A DNA stretch of 64,000 bases from Pseudomonas chlororaphis (GCF_001921865.1 NZ_MSCT01000008.1:186001-250000), one strand, 5' to 3'; positions 1-11,569 are shown, numbered from the stretch's first letter. A program made the numbers and translations. Notes: generated by a model from the letters alone, not told the origin.

Positions 1-545
1 CGGTGGTGGCCGGCCTGACCCTGGCGGGCGCTTCGGCGGTGTCCCACGACCTGTATGCCAGCGTGATCAAGAAAGGCAAGGCCAACGAGAAGGATGAAAT
101 CCGCGTCTCGAAGATCACCACCGTGTGCCTCGGGGTGCTGGCGATCGGCCTGGGCATTCTGTTCGAAAGCCAGAACATCGCGTTCATGGTGGGCCTGGCG
201 TTCTCCATCGCGGCGAGTTGCAACTTCCCGGTACTGCTGCTTTCCATGTACTGGAAGAAACTCACCACCCGCGGCGCGATGATCGGCGGCTGGCTGGGGC
301 TGGTCAGCGCCGTTGGCCTGATGATCCTCGGTCCGACCATCTGGGTGCAGATTCTGCACCATGAGAAGGCGATCTTCCCTTACGAGTACCCGGCGCTGTT
401 CTCGATGATCATTGCCTTTATCGGGATCTGGTTCTTCTCTGTCACCGACAAGTCCACCGCGGCCGATAACGAGCGGGCGCTGTTCTTCCCGCAGTTCGTG
501 CGTTCGCAGACTGGCCTGGGCGCCAGCGGGGCGGTATCGCACTAA
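1..545 (+). CDS. actP: cation/acetate symporter ActP, C-terminal part
   Basis: This is the last ~180 residues of a sodium:solute symporter whose 5' part lies outside the window. The fragment holds about three hydrophobic membrane segments (around [36 protein letters not shown] and [12 protein letters not shown] of the visible part). It ends in the [13 protein letters not shown]...VSH tail I recognise from Pseudomonas acetate permeases. Family role: uptake of acetate and related short-chain acids across the inner membrane. A strong terminator follows. The acetate assignment rests on the tail and is good but not proven, since the substrate-binding core is not visible. Confidence 0.85.
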   Translation, partial: VVAGLTLAGASAVSHDLYASVIKKGKANEKDEIRVSKITTVCLGVLAIGLGILFESQNIAFMVGLAFSIAASCNFPVLLLSMYWKKLTTRGAMIGGWLGLVSAVGLMILGPTIWVQILHHEKAIFPYEYPALFSMIIAFIGIWFFSVTDKSTAADNERALFFPQFVRSQTGLGASGAVSH

Positions 546-575
546 GGCTTCTATATATAAGCTGCGTTAAACGCC

Positions 576-608
576 AATGCCCCTGTCGAGAGACAGGGGC
601 ATTTTTAT
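576..608 (+). terminator. rho-independent terminator after actP
   Basis: A 12-bp stem (AATGCCCCTGTC / GACAGGGGCATT) with a GAGA loop runs directly into TTTTTATT, 30 bases after the actP stop codon. Confidence 0.9.
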
Positions 609-700
609 TGGGGGAAGCAAAAGGGCAGGGGACGCTTCGATCGTTATCGCCAGCACGCTCGTTCCTGTCGGGAGGGTGCCGCTTGCGATAAGGCCCAAAC

Positions 701-728
701 AAATACGGCCTCTATAAAGAGGCCGTAT
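701..728 (-). terminator. terminator of gltA (minus strand)
   Basis: A hairpin with the arms ATACGGCCTCT and AGAGGCCGTAT lies about 40 bases past the gltA stop codon. Read on the minus strand it is followed by TTTGTTTG. Confidence 0.85.
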
Positions 729-765
729 CCGGTGCAGTCAAGACGTTAGCGCAAGGCAACAGGTC

Positions 766-2055
766 TTACTTGCGATCTTCCAGCTTGGTGATGTCGCGCG
801 ACTCGTAGCCGGTGTACAGCTGGCGAGGACGGCCGATCTTGTAAGGGCTGGAGAGCATTTCTTTCCAGTGCGAGATCCAGCCGACGGTACGCGCCAGGGC
901 GAAGATCACCGTGAACATGCTGGTTGGAATGCCGATCGCCTTGAGGATGATCCCCGAGTAGAAGTCGACGTTCGGGTACAGCGAGCGCTCGATGAAGTAC
1001 GGGTCGGTCAGGGCGATCTCTTCCAGGCGCATGGCCAGCTCGAGTTGCGGATCGTTCTTGATGCCCAGCTCACGCAATACTTCGTCGCAGGTCTGCTTCA
1101 TGACGGTGGCGCGCGGGTCGCGGTTCTTGTAGACGCGGTGACCGAAGCCCATCAGCTTGAACGGATCGTTCTTGTCCTTGGCCTTGGCGATGAACTTGTC
1201 GATGTTCGAGACATCGCCAATTTCGTCGAGCATGGTCAATACCGCTTCGTTGGCGCCGCCGTGAGCCGGGCCCCAGAGTGCGGCGATGCCGGCGGCGATA
1301 CAGGCGAACGGGTTGGCACCCGAGGAGCCCGCCAGGCGCACGGTGGAGGTCGATGCGTTCTGCTCGTGGTCGGCATGGAGGATGAAGATCCGGTCCATTG
1401 CCTTGGCCAGTACCGGGCTGATCGGTTTGATCTCGCACGGGGTGTTGAACATCATGTGCAGGAAGTTTTCCGCGTACGACAGGTCGTTGCGCGGGTACAT
1501 CATGGGTTGGCCCATGGAGTACTTGTAAACCATCGCTGCCAGGGTTGGCATCTTGGCAACCAGGCGGATCGCGGAGATTTCGCGATGCTGCGGGTTATTG
1601 ATGTCCAGGGAGTCGTGGTAGAAGGCCGATAGGGCGCCGACTACGCCGCACATGACGGCCATCGGGTGAGCGTCGCGACGGAAGCCGTTGAAGAAGGTCT
1701 TCAGCTGCTCGTGAACCATGGTGTGGTTCTTCACGTTGCCGACGAACTGGGCCTTCTGTTCTGCGGTCGGCAGTTCGCCATTGAGCAGCAGGTAGCAGGT
1801 TTCCAGGTAGTCCGACTTTTCAGCCAGTTGCTCGATCGGGTAGCCGCGGTGCAGCAGGATGCCGTTGTCGCCGTCGATATAGGTGATTTTCGACTCGCAG
1901 GAGGCGGTCGACATGAAACCCGGGTCAAAAGTGAAGCGGCCCGTGGCCGTCAGGCCCCGAACATCGATTACATCGGGACCAACGGTGCCGGTTAAAATGG
2001 GCAGCTCGACGGGGGCTGCGCCCTCGATGATCAACTGCGCTTTTTTGTCAGCCAT
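766..2055 (-). CDS. gltA: citrate synthase (type II, hexameric family)
   Basis: The 429-residue enzyme condenses acetyl-CoA with oxaloacetate to citrate in the cytoplasm. Length and N-terminus ([17 protein letters not shown]) match Gram-negative type II citrate synthases. The catalytic signatures are present: [14 protein letters not shown] with the first active-site His (about residue 266), [14 protein letters not shown] with the second His (about 307), and the PNVDFYSG motif with the catalytic Asp (about 364). The start is fixed by AGGAGG 6 bases upstream of ATG. It is divergent from sdhC with its own promoter, the classic arrangement for gltA and sdh in proteobacteria. Confidence 0.98.
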   Translation of the reverse strand: MADKKAQLIIEGAAPVELPILTGTVGPDVIDVRGLTATGRFTFDPGFMSTASCESKITYIDGDNGILLHRGYPIEQLAEKSDYLETCYLLLNGELPTAEQKAQFVGNVKNHTMVHEQLKTFFNGFRRDAHPMAVMCGVVGALSAFYHDSLDINNPQHREISAIRLVAKMPTLAAMVYKYSMGQPMMYPRNDLSYAENFLHMMFNTPCEIKPISPVLAKAMDRIFILHADHEQNASTSTVRLAGSSGANPFACIAAGIAALWGPAHGGANEAVLTMLDEIGDVSNIDKFIAKAKDKNDPFKLMGFGHRVYKNRDPRATVMKQTCDEVLRELGIKNDPQLELAMRLEEIALTDPYFIERSLYPNVDFYSGIILKAIGIPTSMFTVIFALARTVGWISHWKEMLSSPYKIGRPRQLYTGYESRDITKLEDRK

Positions 2056-2113
2056 GTGGCCTCCTATTTATGCTTGAAATCATCAGACAGACCCCCCACG
2101 CAGGGCCCGCACC

Positions 2114-2141
2114 ACTATAGTGAGATAAATCCGAATGTCAA
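2114..2141 (-). promoter_or_regulatory. sigma-70-type promoter for gltA
   Basis: On the minus strand, TTGACA (2136-2141) and TATAGT (2114-2119) are separated by 16 bases. The -10 box lies inside the perfect palindrome CACTATAGTG (2113-2122). The predicted transcript starts near 2107, giving a leader of about 50 nt. This is one of the two promoters in the 351-bp gap between gltA and sdhC. Confidence 0.75.
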
Positions 2142-2255
2142 TTTGCCTAAAGTCTTGCCCCAGAAGGCTTTGGGAGGGATTTTTTAGCGAAATTCACTGC
2201 CATTTACGCCTTTTATAAGGCTAACGCAATCAGCTATTAGGGGAAGGTGTTTGCG

Positions 2256-2284
2256 TTGTCATTAGTAGCCTAACTGTCTATACT
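2256..2284 (+). promoter_or_regulatory. sigma-70-type promoter for the sdh operon, with a ~115-nt leader
   Basis: TTGTCA (2256-2261), a 17-base spacer, then TATACT (2279-2284). Transcription would start near 2291, leaving a ~115-nt untranslated leader before sdhC. The leader has a GGGCTTTCGGGCCC hairpin (about 2303-2316) followed by G-rich and C-rich tracts that could pair. No gene is visible in the rest of the gltA-sdhC gap. Confidence 0.7.
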
Positions 2285-2406
2285 CGGCCACCGACCGCCA
2301 TGGGCTTTCGGGCCCGGTTTGATGGGGGTCGTCACTCCCTGGGTGGTGGGTACCTGACCAGTGCACTCCCCAACAACTTTGCCCTGATTGTTAGGGGCTC
2401 TTCAGT

Positions 2407-2793
2407 GTGAAAAAAGCCGTGAATAGCCAACGACCTGTAAACCTAGACCTAAGGACCATCAAACTCCCAGTCACTGCTTACACGTCCATCCTTCACCGTG
2501 TTTCCGGTGTCATCCTCTTTGTGTGCCTTGCCATCATGCTTTATGCACTGGACAAGTCGCTCAGCTCCGAGGAAGGCTTCGGTGAGGTGAAAGCGTGTCT
2601 GACCAGTCCGCTAGCCAAGCTAGTGATTTGGGGCATCCTGTCCGCCTTGCTGTATCACCTGGTTGCCGGCGTGCGCCATTTGATCATGGACATGGGCATC
2701 GGTGAGACGCTGGAAGGCGGCAAGCTGGGCTCTAAAATCGTTATCGCCGTATCCGTGGTGGTAATCGTTCTGGCAGGAGTTTGGATATGGTAA
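2407..2793 (+). CDS. sdhC: succinate dehydrogenase cytochrome b556 subunit
   Basis: This 128-residue membrane anchor of complex II helps bind heme b and ubiquinone. It carries the family signature around VTAYTSILHRVSGVILF, where His and Ser lie near the quinone site. Three hydrophobic helices are visible (around 30-48, 70-90 and 106-126), with the heme-ligand type His in LLYHLVAGVRHL. It starts with GTG. It is the first gene of sdhCDAB, and its stop overlaps the sdhD start by seven bases, so the two anchors are probably translated in a coupled way. Confidence 0.95.
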   Translation: MKKAVNSQRPVNLDLRTIKLPVTAYTSILHRVSGVILFVCLAIMLYALDKSLSSEEGFGEVKACLTSPLAKLVIWGILSALLYHLVAGVRHLIMDMGIGETLEGGKLGSKIVIAVSVVVIVLAGVWIW

Positions 2794-3155
2794 CTAACGT
2801 CACGAACCTGTCGCGTTCGGGCCTCTATGACTGGATGGCGCAGCGCGTGTCTGCGGTCGTTCTCGCGGCTTACTTCATCTTCCTGATCGGATACCTCGTT
2901 GCGAACCCGGGCCTTGGCTATGAGCAATGGCACGCACTGTTCGCAAACAACTGGATGCGTATCTTCAGTCTGCTGGCCATGGTGGCCCTGGGCGCTCACG
3001 CTTGGGTCGGCATGTGGACCATTTCGACCGACTACCTGACGCCGATGGCGCTGGGCAAGTCGGCGACTGCGGTACGTTTCCTTTTCCAGGCAGTATGCGG
3101 CGTTGCAATGTTCGCCTACTTCGTCTGGGGTGTGCAGATTCTCTGGGGTATCTGA
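2787..3155 (+). CDS. sdhD: succinate dehydrogenase membrane anchor subunit
   Basis: The second membrane anchor of complex II, 122 residues when read from ATG at 2787. I prefer this start to TTG at 2781 because AGGAG (2775-2779) is well spaced from it and MVTNVTNLSRSGLYDWMAQRVSA is the usual N-terminus. Three membrane helices are visible, with the heme/quinone-region His in ALGAHAWVGMWTI followed by the DYLTP motif. The gene overlaps sdhC and is 3 bases from sdhA. Confidence 0.95.
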   Translation: MVTNVTNLSRSGLYDWMAQRVSAVVLAAYFIFLIGYLVANPGLGYEQWHALFANNWMRIFSLLAMVALGAHAWVGMWTISTDYLTPMALGKSATAVRFLFQAVCGVAMFAYFVWGVQILWGI

Positions 3156-3158
3156 TTC

Positions 3159-4931
3159 ATGGCTAACATTCCAACGATTTCTTTCGACGCCATCATCATT
3201 GGCGGCGGCGGTGCAGGCATGCGTGCCGCATTGCAGCTGGCCCAGGGCGGCCACAAGACTGCTGTTATCACCAAGGTGTTCCCGACCCGTTCGCACACTG
3301 TATCGGCCCAGGGCGGCATCACCTGCGCGATCGCGTCGGCCGACCCGAACGATGACTGGCGCTGGCACATGTACGATACCGTCAAGGGTTCCGACTATAT
3401 CGGCGACCAGGACGCTATCGAATACATGTGTCAGGAAGGCCCAGCCGCGGTTTTCGAGCTGGACCACATGGGTCTGCCGTTCTCCCGCACCGAAACCGGT
3501 CGTATCTACCAGCGTCCTTTCGGCGGTCAGTCCAAGGATTACGGTAAAGGCGGCCAGGCTGCCCGTACCTGCGCGGCTTCCGACCGTACCGGTCACGCGC
3601 TGCTGCACACCCTCTATCAGGGCAACCTGAAAGCCGGCACCACCTTCCTGAACGAGTACTACGCTGTTGACCTGGTGAAGAACCAGGACGGCGCGTTCGT
3701 CGGCGTGATCGCGATCTGCATCGAGACCGGCGAAACGACCTACATCCGCGCGAAAGCCACTGTACTGGCTACCGGCGGTGCAGGTCGTATCTATGCATCC
3801 ACTACCAACGCCCTGATCAACACCGGTGACGGTGTCGGCATGGCGCTGCGTGCCGGCGTGCCGGTACAAGACATTGAAATGTGGCAGTTCCACCCAACCG
3901 GCATCGCCGGCGCCGGTGTACTGGTTACCGAAGGCTGCCGCGGTGAAGGCGGTTACCTGATCAACAAGCACGGCGAGCGTTTCATGGAGCGTTATGCTCC
4001 GAACGCCAAGGACCTTGCCGGTCGTGACGTGGTTGCCCGTTCGATGGTTAAAGAAATCATCGCCGGCAACGGTTGCGGTCCGAATGGCGACCACGTGATG
4101 CTCAAGCTCGACCACCTGGGCGAGGAAGTGCTGCACAGCCGCCTGCCAGGCATCTGCGAGCTGTCGAAGACTTTTGCGCACGTTGATCCGGTTGTCGCTC
4201 CGGTTCCGGTCGTTCCGACTTGCCACTATATGATGGGCGGCGTCGCCACCAATATTCATGGTCAGGCGATCACCCAGAACGCCGAAGGCGTGGACGAGAT
4301 CATTCATGGTCTGTTCGCCGTAGGCGAAGTGGCTTGCGTTTCGGTTCACGGCGCCAACCGCCTGGGCGGTAACTCGCTGCTCGACCTGGTGGTCTTCGGT
4401 CGTGCTGCCGGCCTGCACCTGGAAAAGGCGCTGACTGACGGTATCGAATACGACGACGCCACCGACGCCGACATCGAAGCGGCCTTGGCGCGCCTGTCCG
4501 CTCTGAACGAGCGTACCGACGGCGAAGACGTGGCAACCCTGCGTCGCGAGCTGCAAAGCTGCATGCAGAACTACTTCGGCGTGTTCCGTACCGGCGAATA
4601 CATGCAGAAGGGCATCGCCCAACTGGCCGAGCTGCGTACCCGTATCGCCAACGTCAAGATCAACGACAAGTCGCAGGCGTTCAACACTGCGCGTATCGAA
4701 GCGCTGGAACTGCAGAACCTGCTGGAAGTGGCCGAAGCCACTGCCATCGCTGCCGAAGTGCGCAAAGAGTCCCGCGGCGCCCACGCCCGTGAAGACTTCG
4801 AAGACCGCGACGACGAAAACTGGCTGTGCCACACCCTGTACTTCCCGGGTGAGAAGCGGGTTGCCAAGCGTGCCGTTAACTTCTCGCCGAAGACTGTTCC
4901 GACGTTTGAACCAAAAGTCCGAACTTACTAA
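3159..4931 (+). CDS. sdhA: succinate dehydrogenase flavoprotein subunit
   Basis: The 590-residue catalytic subunit oxidises succinate to fumarate and passes electrons to SdhB. It has the FAD-binding [10 protein letters not shown] at residues 15-24 and [10 protein letters not shown], where His46 is the expected covalent flavin attachment site. Further conserved pieces are [21 protein letters not shown] and, near residue 390, [19 protein letters not shown] in the active-site and FAD region. Length matches the enterobacterial enzyme (588). It sits 3 bases after sdhD and 12 bases before sdhB. Confidence 0.98.
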   Translation: MANIPTISFDAIIIGGGGAGMRAALQLAQGGHKTAVITKVFPTRSHTVSAQGGITCAIASADPNDDWRWHMYDTVKGSDYIGDQDAIEYMCQEGPAAVFELDHMGLPFSRTETGRIYQRPFGGQSKDYGKGGQAARTCAASDRTGHALLHTLYQGNLKAGTTFLNEYYAVDLVKNQDGAFVGVIAICIETGETTYIRAKATVLATGGAGRIYASTTNALINTGDGVGMALRAGVPVQDIEMWQFHPTGIAGAGVLVTEGCRGEGGYLINKHGERFMERYAPNAKDLAGRDVVARSMVKEIIAGNGCGPNGDHVMLKLDHLGEEVLHSRLPGICELSKTFAHVDPVVAPVPVVPTCHYMMGGVATNIHGQAITQNAEGVDEIIHGLFAVGEVACVSVHGANRLGGNSLLDLVVFGRAAGLHLEKALTDGIEYDDATDADIEAALARLSALNERTDGEDVATLRRELQSCMQNYFGVFRTGEYMQKGIAQLAELRTRIANVKINDKSQAFNTARIEALELQNLLEVAEATAIAAEVRKESRGAHAREDFEDRDDENWLCHTLYFPGEKRVAKRAVNFSPKTVPTFEPKVRTY

Positions 4932-4943
4932 AGGGTGATCGAT

Positions 4944-5648
4944 ATGTTGCAAGTCGAAGTTTATCGTTACAACCCTGACACCGATTCCGCGCCGAAAACC
5001 CAGGTTTTCCAGGTCGATACCGGTGGCAAGGACTTGATGGTGCTGGACGTGCTGGCGCTGATCAAAGAGCAGGACGAGGGTTTCTCCTATCGTCGTTCCT
5101 GCCGCGAAGGCGTTTGCGGTTCCGACGGCATGAACATCAACGGCAAGAACGGCCTGGCGTGCATCACGCCGCTGTCTGCCGTGGTGAAGAACAACAAGCT
5201 GGTTGTTCGTCCGCTGCCAGGTTTGCCGGTTATCCGTGACCTGGTCGTCGATATGAGCATCTTCTACAAGCAATACGAGAAGGTGAAGCCATTCCTGCAG
5301 AACGACACGCCGGCTCCGGCCATCGAGCGTCTGCAGTCCCCGGAAGAGCGCGAGAAGCTCGACGGTCTGTACGAGTGCATCCTATGCGCTTGCTGCTCGA
5401 CTTCCTGCCCGTCCTTCTGGTGGAACCCGGACAAGTTCCTGGGCCCGGCCGCTCTGCTGCAAGCTTATCGCTTCCTGGCAGACAGCCGCGACACCAAGAC
5501 GTCCGAGCGTCTGGCTTCGCTGGATGATCCGTTCAGCGTATTCCGCTGCCGCGGCATCATGAACTGCGTCAACGTCTGTCCGAAAGGCCTGAACCCGACT
5601 AAGGCCATCGGTCACATACGTAACATGCTGCTCTCGAGCGGTGTGTGA
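4944..5648 (+). CDS. sdhB: succinate dehydrogenase iron-sulfur subunit
   Basis: The 234-residue electron-transfer subunit. An N-terminal ferredoxin domain binds [2Fe-2S] through CREGVCGSDGM plus a further Cys (NGLAC). A C-terminal domain carries the [4Fe-4S] and [3Fe-4S] ligands in CILCACCSTSCPSFWW and CRGIMNCVNVCPKGLNP. I chose ATG at 4944 (MLQVEVYRYNP) over GTG at 4935 because AAAGGG lies at the right distance and this is the usual Pseudomonas N-terminus. It is the last sdh gene; a hairpin and 277 bases separate it from sucA. Confidence 0.97.
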   Translation: MLQVEVYRYNPDTDSAPKTQVFQVDTGGKDLMVLDVLALIKEQDEGFSYRRSCREGVCGSDGMNINGKNGLACITPLSAVVKNNKLVVRPLPGLPVIRDLVVDMSIFYKQYEKVKPFLQNDTPAPAIERLQSPEEREKLDGLYECILCACCSTSCPSFWWNPDKFLGPAALLQAYRFLADSRDTKTSERLASLDDPFSVFRCRGIMNCVNVCPKGLNPTKAIGHIRNMLLSSGV

Positions 5649-5703
5649 TTCAGCTGCTGTAACCCAGCTGTTGTAAAAGGCAGGACCGCTGTACCCGTAG
5701 AGG

Positions 5704-5737
5704 CTACGGCGCAGGCTTCAACCGGCGCCGTAGTTTT
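5704..5737 (+). terminator. terminator or attenuator hairpin between sdhB and sucA
   Basis: A perfect 9-bp stem, CTACGGCGC (5704-5712) with GCGCCGTAG (5725-5733), is followed by TTTT. The short U-run suggests partial termination, so the sdh and suc genes may be expressed at different levels from a shared transcript. The rest of the 277-bp gap holds no gene that I can support. Confidence 0.6.
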
Positions 5738-5925
5738 AAGCTGAGCAGCAGCTCACAAAGTTGCCGCTCGTATTTTGAAGAAATGAGACAAGCAGGGGCA
5801 TCCGGGCTGGTACCCGGACTATCAGCGTGATCCTAAGTGGCTTGTTTTGGTCGCTGCACTCGGACTTCTGCAAGTTTGCTCGGTGTCTTCGCCGGTGGTG
5901 TTCCCCTAACCGAGGGTGACCAAGC

Positions 5926-8757
5926 ATGCAAGAAAGCGTGATGCAGCGCATGTGGAACAGCGCCTACCTATCCGGTAGTAACGCTGCCTATGTGGAAGAG
6001 CTCTACGAGCTCTACCTGCACGACCCTAACGCTGTGCCAGAAGAGTGGCGCACTTACTTCCAGAAGTTGCCTACCGACGGCAGCACTGCCATCGATGTTT
6101 CGCACTCGACAATCCGCGATCATTTCGTGTTGCTGGCAAAGAACCAGCGCCGCGCCCAGCCGGTATCCGCCGGTAGCGTGAGCAGCGAGCACGAGAAGAA
6201 GCAAGTTGAAGTGCTGCGATTGATCCAGGCCTACCGTATGCGTGGCCACCAGGCAGCCCAGCTTGACCCGCTGGGGCTGTGGCAGCGTCCTGCGCCTGCA
6301 GACCTGTCGATCAATCATTACGGCTTGACCAATGCCGATCTTGATACGACCTTCCGTGCCGGCGACCTGTTCATCGGCAAAGAGGAAGCGAGCCTACGCG
6401 AAATTCACGAAGCGTTGCAGCAGACATATTGCCGCACCATCGGCGCTGAATTTACGCATATCACCGATTCCGAGCAGCGCCAGTGGTTCCAGCAGCGTCT
6501 GGAAAGCGTACGCGGTCGTCCGACGTACTCCTCCGACATCAAGGGTCACCTGCTCGAGCGCGTCACCGCAGCTGAAGGCCTCGAAAAATACCTGGGCACC
6601 AAGTACCCGGGCACCAAGCGTTTTGGCCTGGAAGGCGGCGAAAGCCTGATCCCGATGCTGGACGAACTGATCCAGCGTTCCGGTTCCTACGGCACCAAGG
6701 AAGTCGTGATCGGCATGGCCCACCGCGGTCGCCTCAACGTCCTGGTCAACACCTTCGGCAAGAACCCACGCGAGCTGTTCGACGAGTTCGAAGGCAAGAA
6801 AAAGGTCGAGCTGGGTTCCGGTGACGTGAAATACCACCAGGGCTTCTCGTCCAACGTGATGACCACCGGCGGTGAAGTTCACCTGGCCATGGCTTTCAAC
6901 CCGTCCCACCTGGAAATCGTTTCGCCAGTGGTCGAGGGTTCGGTACGCGCCCGCCAGGACCGCCGCAACGACCCTACCGGTGAGAAGGTTCTGCCAATCT
7001 CCATCCACGGCGACGCGGCATTCGCCGGCCAGGGCGTGGTGATGGAAACCTTCCAGATGTCGCAGACCCGCGGTTTCAAGACCGGCGGTACGGTACACAT
7101 CGTCATCAACAACCAGGTCGGTTTCACCATCAGCAACCCGCTGGACTCGCGTTCCACCGAGTACGCCACCGACGTTGCGAAGATGATCCAGGCGCCGATC
7201 CTCCATGTGAATGGTGATGATCCGGAAGCCGTGTTGTTCGTGACCCAGCTGGCCATCGACTACCGCATGCAGTACAAGCGCGACGTAGTGATCGACCTGG
7301 TCTGCTACCGCCGTCGCGGCCACAACGAAGCGGACGAGCCAAGCGGCACCCAGCCCCTGATGTACCAACAGATCGCCAAGCAGCGCACCACCCGTGAGCT
7401 GTATGCCGATCGCCTGGTCCAGGGCAGTGTGCTCGACGCCGAGCGTGTTCAGGCGAAGGTCGACGAATACCGCAACGCGCTGGACAACGGCCTGCACGTA
7501 GTGAAGAGCCTGGTCAAGGAACCGAACAAAGAGTTGTTCGTGGACTGGCGTCCGTATCTGGGCCACGCCTGGACTGCGCGTCACGACACCACCTTCGACC
7601 TGAAGACCTTGCAGGAGCTGTCCGCCAAGCTGCTGGAGCTGCCGGAAGGTTTCGTGGTTCAGCGTCAGGTCGCGAAGATCTACGAAGACCGTCAGAAAAT
7701 GCAAGCCGGCGGCCTGCCGATCAACTGGGGTTATGCCGAAACCATGGCATACGCGACCCTGGCGTTCGAAGGTCACCCGATTCGCATGACCGGCCAGGAC
7801 ATCGGCCGCGGTACGTTCTCGCACCGTCATGCGGTCTTGCACAACCAGAAAGATGCCGGCACCTACATTCCGTTGCAGCACCTGTACGAAGGCCAGCCAC
7901 GTTTCGATCTGTACGATTCGTTCCTGTCCGAGGAAGCCGTACTGGCGTTCGAATACGGTTACTCGACCACCACGCCAAACGCGCTGGTGATCTGGGAAGC
8001 CCAATTCGGCGATTTCGCCAACGGTGCCCAAGTGGTCATCGACCAGTTCATCACCAGTGGCGAACACAAGTGGGGCCGTCTCTGCGGCCTGACCATGCTG
8101 TTGCCGCACGGTTATGAAGGTCAGGGGCCGGAGCACTCTTCGGCTCGCCTGGAGCGTTACCTGCAGCTGTGCGCCGAGCACAACATCCAGGTCTGCATGC
8201 CGACCACCCCGGCCCAGATCTACCACTTGCTGCGTCGCCAGGTGATTCGCCCGCTGCGCAAGCCGCTGGTGGTCCTGACTCCGAAGTCGCTGCTGCGTCA
8301 CAAACTGGCCATCTCGACCCTGGAAGATCTGGCGGAAGGTTCGTTCCAGACCGTTATTCCGGAAATCGACGCCCAGGATCCAAAAGACGTGGGCCGTCTG
8401 ATTCTGTGCAGCGGCAAGGTCTACTACGACCTGCTGGAAAAACGCCGCGCTGAAGGTCGTGACGACATCGCCGTCGTGCGTATCGAGCAGCTGTACCCAT
8501 TCCCTGAGGACGACCTGATCGAAGTCCTGGCTCCTTACAAGAACCTCAAACACATCGTTTGGTGTCAGGAAGAGCCGATGAACCAGGGTGCCTGGTACTG
8601 CAGCCAGCATCACATGCGTCGCATCGTCAGCGGTCACAACAAGTCGCTCGTACTCGAGTACGCCGGTCGTGACGCTTCTGCTGCCCCAGCTTGTGGTTAT
8701 GCATCGATGCACGCCGAGCAGCAGGAAAAACTGCTGCAAGATGCTTTCACTGTTTAA
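5926..8757 (+). CDS. sucA: 2-oxoglutarate dehydrogenase E1 component
   Basis: The 943-residue thiamine-diphosphate E1 decarboxylates 2-oxoglutarate and transfers the succinyl group to the lipoyl arm of SucB. Visible marks are the N-terminal docking stretch (MWNSAYLSGSNAAYVEELYE), the active-site region IGMAHRGRLNVLVN near residue 265, and FNPSHLEIVSPVVEGSVRARQ. Also present are GDAAFAGQGVV with the ThDP/Mg ligands, CYRRRGHNEADEPS, and the pyrimidine-domain motif GTFSHRHAVLHNQ. Length matches the family (about 930-945). The start ATG follows GAGGGTGACC. It heads sucAB-lpdG. Confidence 0.98.
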   Translation: MQESVMQRMWNSAYLSGSNAAYVEELYELYLHDPNAVPEEWRTYFQKLPTDGSTAIDVSHSTIRDHFVLLAKNQRRAQPVSAGSVSSEHEKKQVEVLRLIQAYRMRGHQAAQLDPLGLWQRPAPADLSINHYGLTNADLDTTFRAGDLFIGKEEASLREIHEALQQTYCRTIGAEFTHITDSEQRQWFQQRLESVRGRPTYSSDIKGHLLERVTAAEGLEKYLGTKYPGTKRFGLEGGESLIPMLDELIQRSGSYGTKEVVIGMAHRGRLNVLVNTFGKNPRELFDEFEGKKKVELGSGDVKYHQGFSSNVMTTGGEVHLAMAFNPSHLEIVSPVVEGSVRARQDRRNDPTGEKVLPISIHGDAAFAGQGVVMETFQMSQTRGFKTGGTVHIVINNQVGFTISNPLDSRSTEYATDVAKMIQAPILHVNGDDPEAVLFVTQLAIDYRMQYKRDVVIDLVCYRRRGHNEADEPSGTQPLMYQQIAKQRTTRELYADRLVQGSVLDAERVQAKVDEYRNALDNGLHVVKSLVKEPNKELFVDWRPYLGHAWTARHDTTFDLKTLQELSAKLLELPEGFVVQRQVAKIYEDRQKMQAGGLPINWGYAETMAYATLAFEGHPIRMTGQDIGRGTFSHRHAVLHNQKDAGTYIPLQHLYEGQPRFDLYDSFLSEEAVLAFEYGYSTTTPNALVIWEAQFGDFANGAQVVIDQFITSGEHKWGRLCGLTMLLPHGYEGQGPEHSSARLERYLQLCAEHNIQVCMPTTPAQIYHLLRRQVIRPLRKPLVVLTPKSLLRHKLAISTLEDLAEGSFQTVIPEIDAQDPKDVGRLILCSGKVYYDLLEKRRAEGRDDIAVVRIEQLYPFPEDDLIEVLAPYKNLKHIVWCQEEPMNQGAWYCSQHHMRRIVSGHNKSLVLEYAGRDASAAPACGYASMHAEQQEKLLQDAFTV

Positions 8758-8799
8758 CGCCTTCGCGCACCTGAAACCGAATTTAAGGAACCACAGATA

Positions 8800-10020
8800 A
8801 TGGCTATCGAGATCAAAGCCCCCACTTTCCCGGAATCGGTTGCCGATGGCACCGTTGCCACCTGGCACAAAAAACCGGGCGACGCCGTCAAGCGCGACGA
8901 ACTGATCGTCGACATCGAAACCGACAAGGTCGTGCTGGAAGTTCTAGCCACCGCTGACGGCGTGCTGGGCGCTATCGTCAAGAACGAAGGCGACACCGTT
9001 CTGTCCGACGAAGTACTGGGCTCCATCAACGAAGGCGCTGCTGCCGCTGCTGCTCCAGCCGCCGCTGCCCCGGCTGCTGCTCAGGCCGCTGCTCCAGCCG
9101 CCGACGGCGAAGACGACCCGATCGCCGCTCCAGCCGCGCGCAAGCTGGCTGAAGAGAACGGCATCAACATCGCCTCCGTTGCCGGCACCGGCAAAGGCGG
9201 TCGCGTGACCAAGGAAGACGTGGTTGCAGCCGTTGCTGCCAAGAAAGCCGCTCCGGCTGCCGCGCCTGCCAAGGCCGCTGCTCCAGCCGCTGCTGCTCCG
9301 GTGTTCGCTGCCGGCGACCGCGTCGAGAAGCGCGTGCCGATGACCCGTCTGCGTGCCAAGGTTGCCGAGCGCCTGGTCGAAGCCCAGTCGAACATGGCGA
9401 TGCTGACCACCTTCAACGAAGTCGACATGACCGAAGTCATGGCCCTGCGTTCGAAGTACAAGGATCTGTTCGAGAAGTCCCACAACGGCGTACGCCTGGG
9501 CTTCATGTCGTTCTTCGTCAAGGCTGCCACCGAAGCGCTGAAGCGTTTCCCTGCGGTCAACGCCTCGATCGACGGCTCCGACATCGTTTACCACGGCTAC
9601 GCCGACATCGGTGTTGCCGTGTCCAGCGATCGCGGCCTGGTGGTTCCGGTTCTGCGTAACGCCGAACTGATGAGCCTGGCTGAAATCGAAGGCGGCATCG
9701 CCACCTTCGGCAAGAAAGCCCGTGATGGCAAACTGTCGATGGAAGAGATGACCGGCGGTACCTTCACCATTACCAACGGTGGTACTTTCGGTTCGATGAT
9801 GTCGACCCCGATCGTCAACCCGCCGCAAGCGGCGATCCTGGGCATGCACAACATCCTGCAGCGTCCTATGGCGATCAACGGCCAGGTGGTTATCCGTCCG
9901 ATGATGTACCTGGCTCTGTCCTACGATCACCGTTTGATCGACGGTAAAGAAGCAGTGACCTTCCTGGTTACCATCAAGAACCTGCTGGAAGACCCGGCTC
10001 GTCTGCTGCTGGATATCTGA
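8800..10020 (+). CDS. sucB: dihydrolipoyllysine succinyltransferase, E2 of the 2-oxoglutarate dehydrogenase complex
   Basis: The 406-residue core of the 2-oxoglutarate dehydrogenase complex. It has one lipoyl domain (residues 1-77) with the lipoylated Lys43 in ETDKVVLEV, an Ala/Pro-rich flexible linker (about 78-105), and a peripheral subunit-binding domain (about 107-145, [20 protein letters not shown]). A second Ala/Pro linker (about 150-170) leads to the catalytic acyltransferase domain, which ends with the active-site motif [13 protein letters not shown]. It lies 42 bases after sucA. The coding sequence is unusually repetitive in GCTGC/GCCGC where it encodes the linkers. Confidence 0.97.
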   Translation: MAIEIKAPTFPESVADGTVATWHKKPGDAVKRDELIVDIETDKVVLEVLATADGVLGAIVKNEGDTVLSDEVLGSINEGAAAAAAPAAAAPAAAQAAAPAADGEDDPIAAPAARKLAEENGINIASVAGTGKGGRVTKEDVVAAVAAKKAAPAAAPAKAAAPAAAAPVFAAGDRVEKRVPMTRLRAKVAERLVEAQSNMAMLTTFNEVDMTEVMALRSKYKDLFEKSHNGVRLGFMSFFVKAATEALKRFPAVNASIDGSDIVYHGYADIGVAVSSDRGLVVPVLRNAELMSLAEIEGGIATFGKKARDGKLSMEEMTGGTFTITNGGTFGSMMSTPIVNPPQAAILGMHNILQRPMAINGQVVIRPMMYLALSYDHRLIDGKEAVTFLVTIKNLLEDPARLLLDI

Positions 10021-10032
10021 TTTCGTAGCCTG

Positions 10033-10057
10033 GGCCGATCAGCGATGATCGGCCTTT
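10033..10057 (+). terminator. hairpin between sucB and lpdG
   Basis: A perfect 9-bp stem GGCCGATCA / TGATCGGCC with a GCGA loop is followed by only TTTC. It is probably a weak or partial terminator, or an RNA-stabilising stem, inside the suc transcript. Confidence 0.5.
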
Positions 10058-10129
10058 CGCCGAAACGAACAGCTTCGTCCCACGACGGCCTCCACAAGGG
10101 GCCGTCCGGTTTGATTCGAGAAGGAATGA

Positions 10130-11569
<1,440 letters not shown>

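Noticed and set aside
2655..5273. 872-codon open frame on the minus strand across sdhDAB
   Set aside because: It is the antisense shadow of three well-supported genes; GC-rich codon use leaves long stop-free frames, and its sequence has no recognisable domain.
6394..8868. 824-codon open frame opposite sucA
   Set aside because: Shadow of sucA with shadow-like composition (V/H/Q/R/D-rich) and no ribosome site.
9040..9310. GCTGC/GCCGC-rich repeat tract in sucB as a mobile repeat
   Set aside because: It encodes the Ala/Pro linkers of E2 and is a coding effect.
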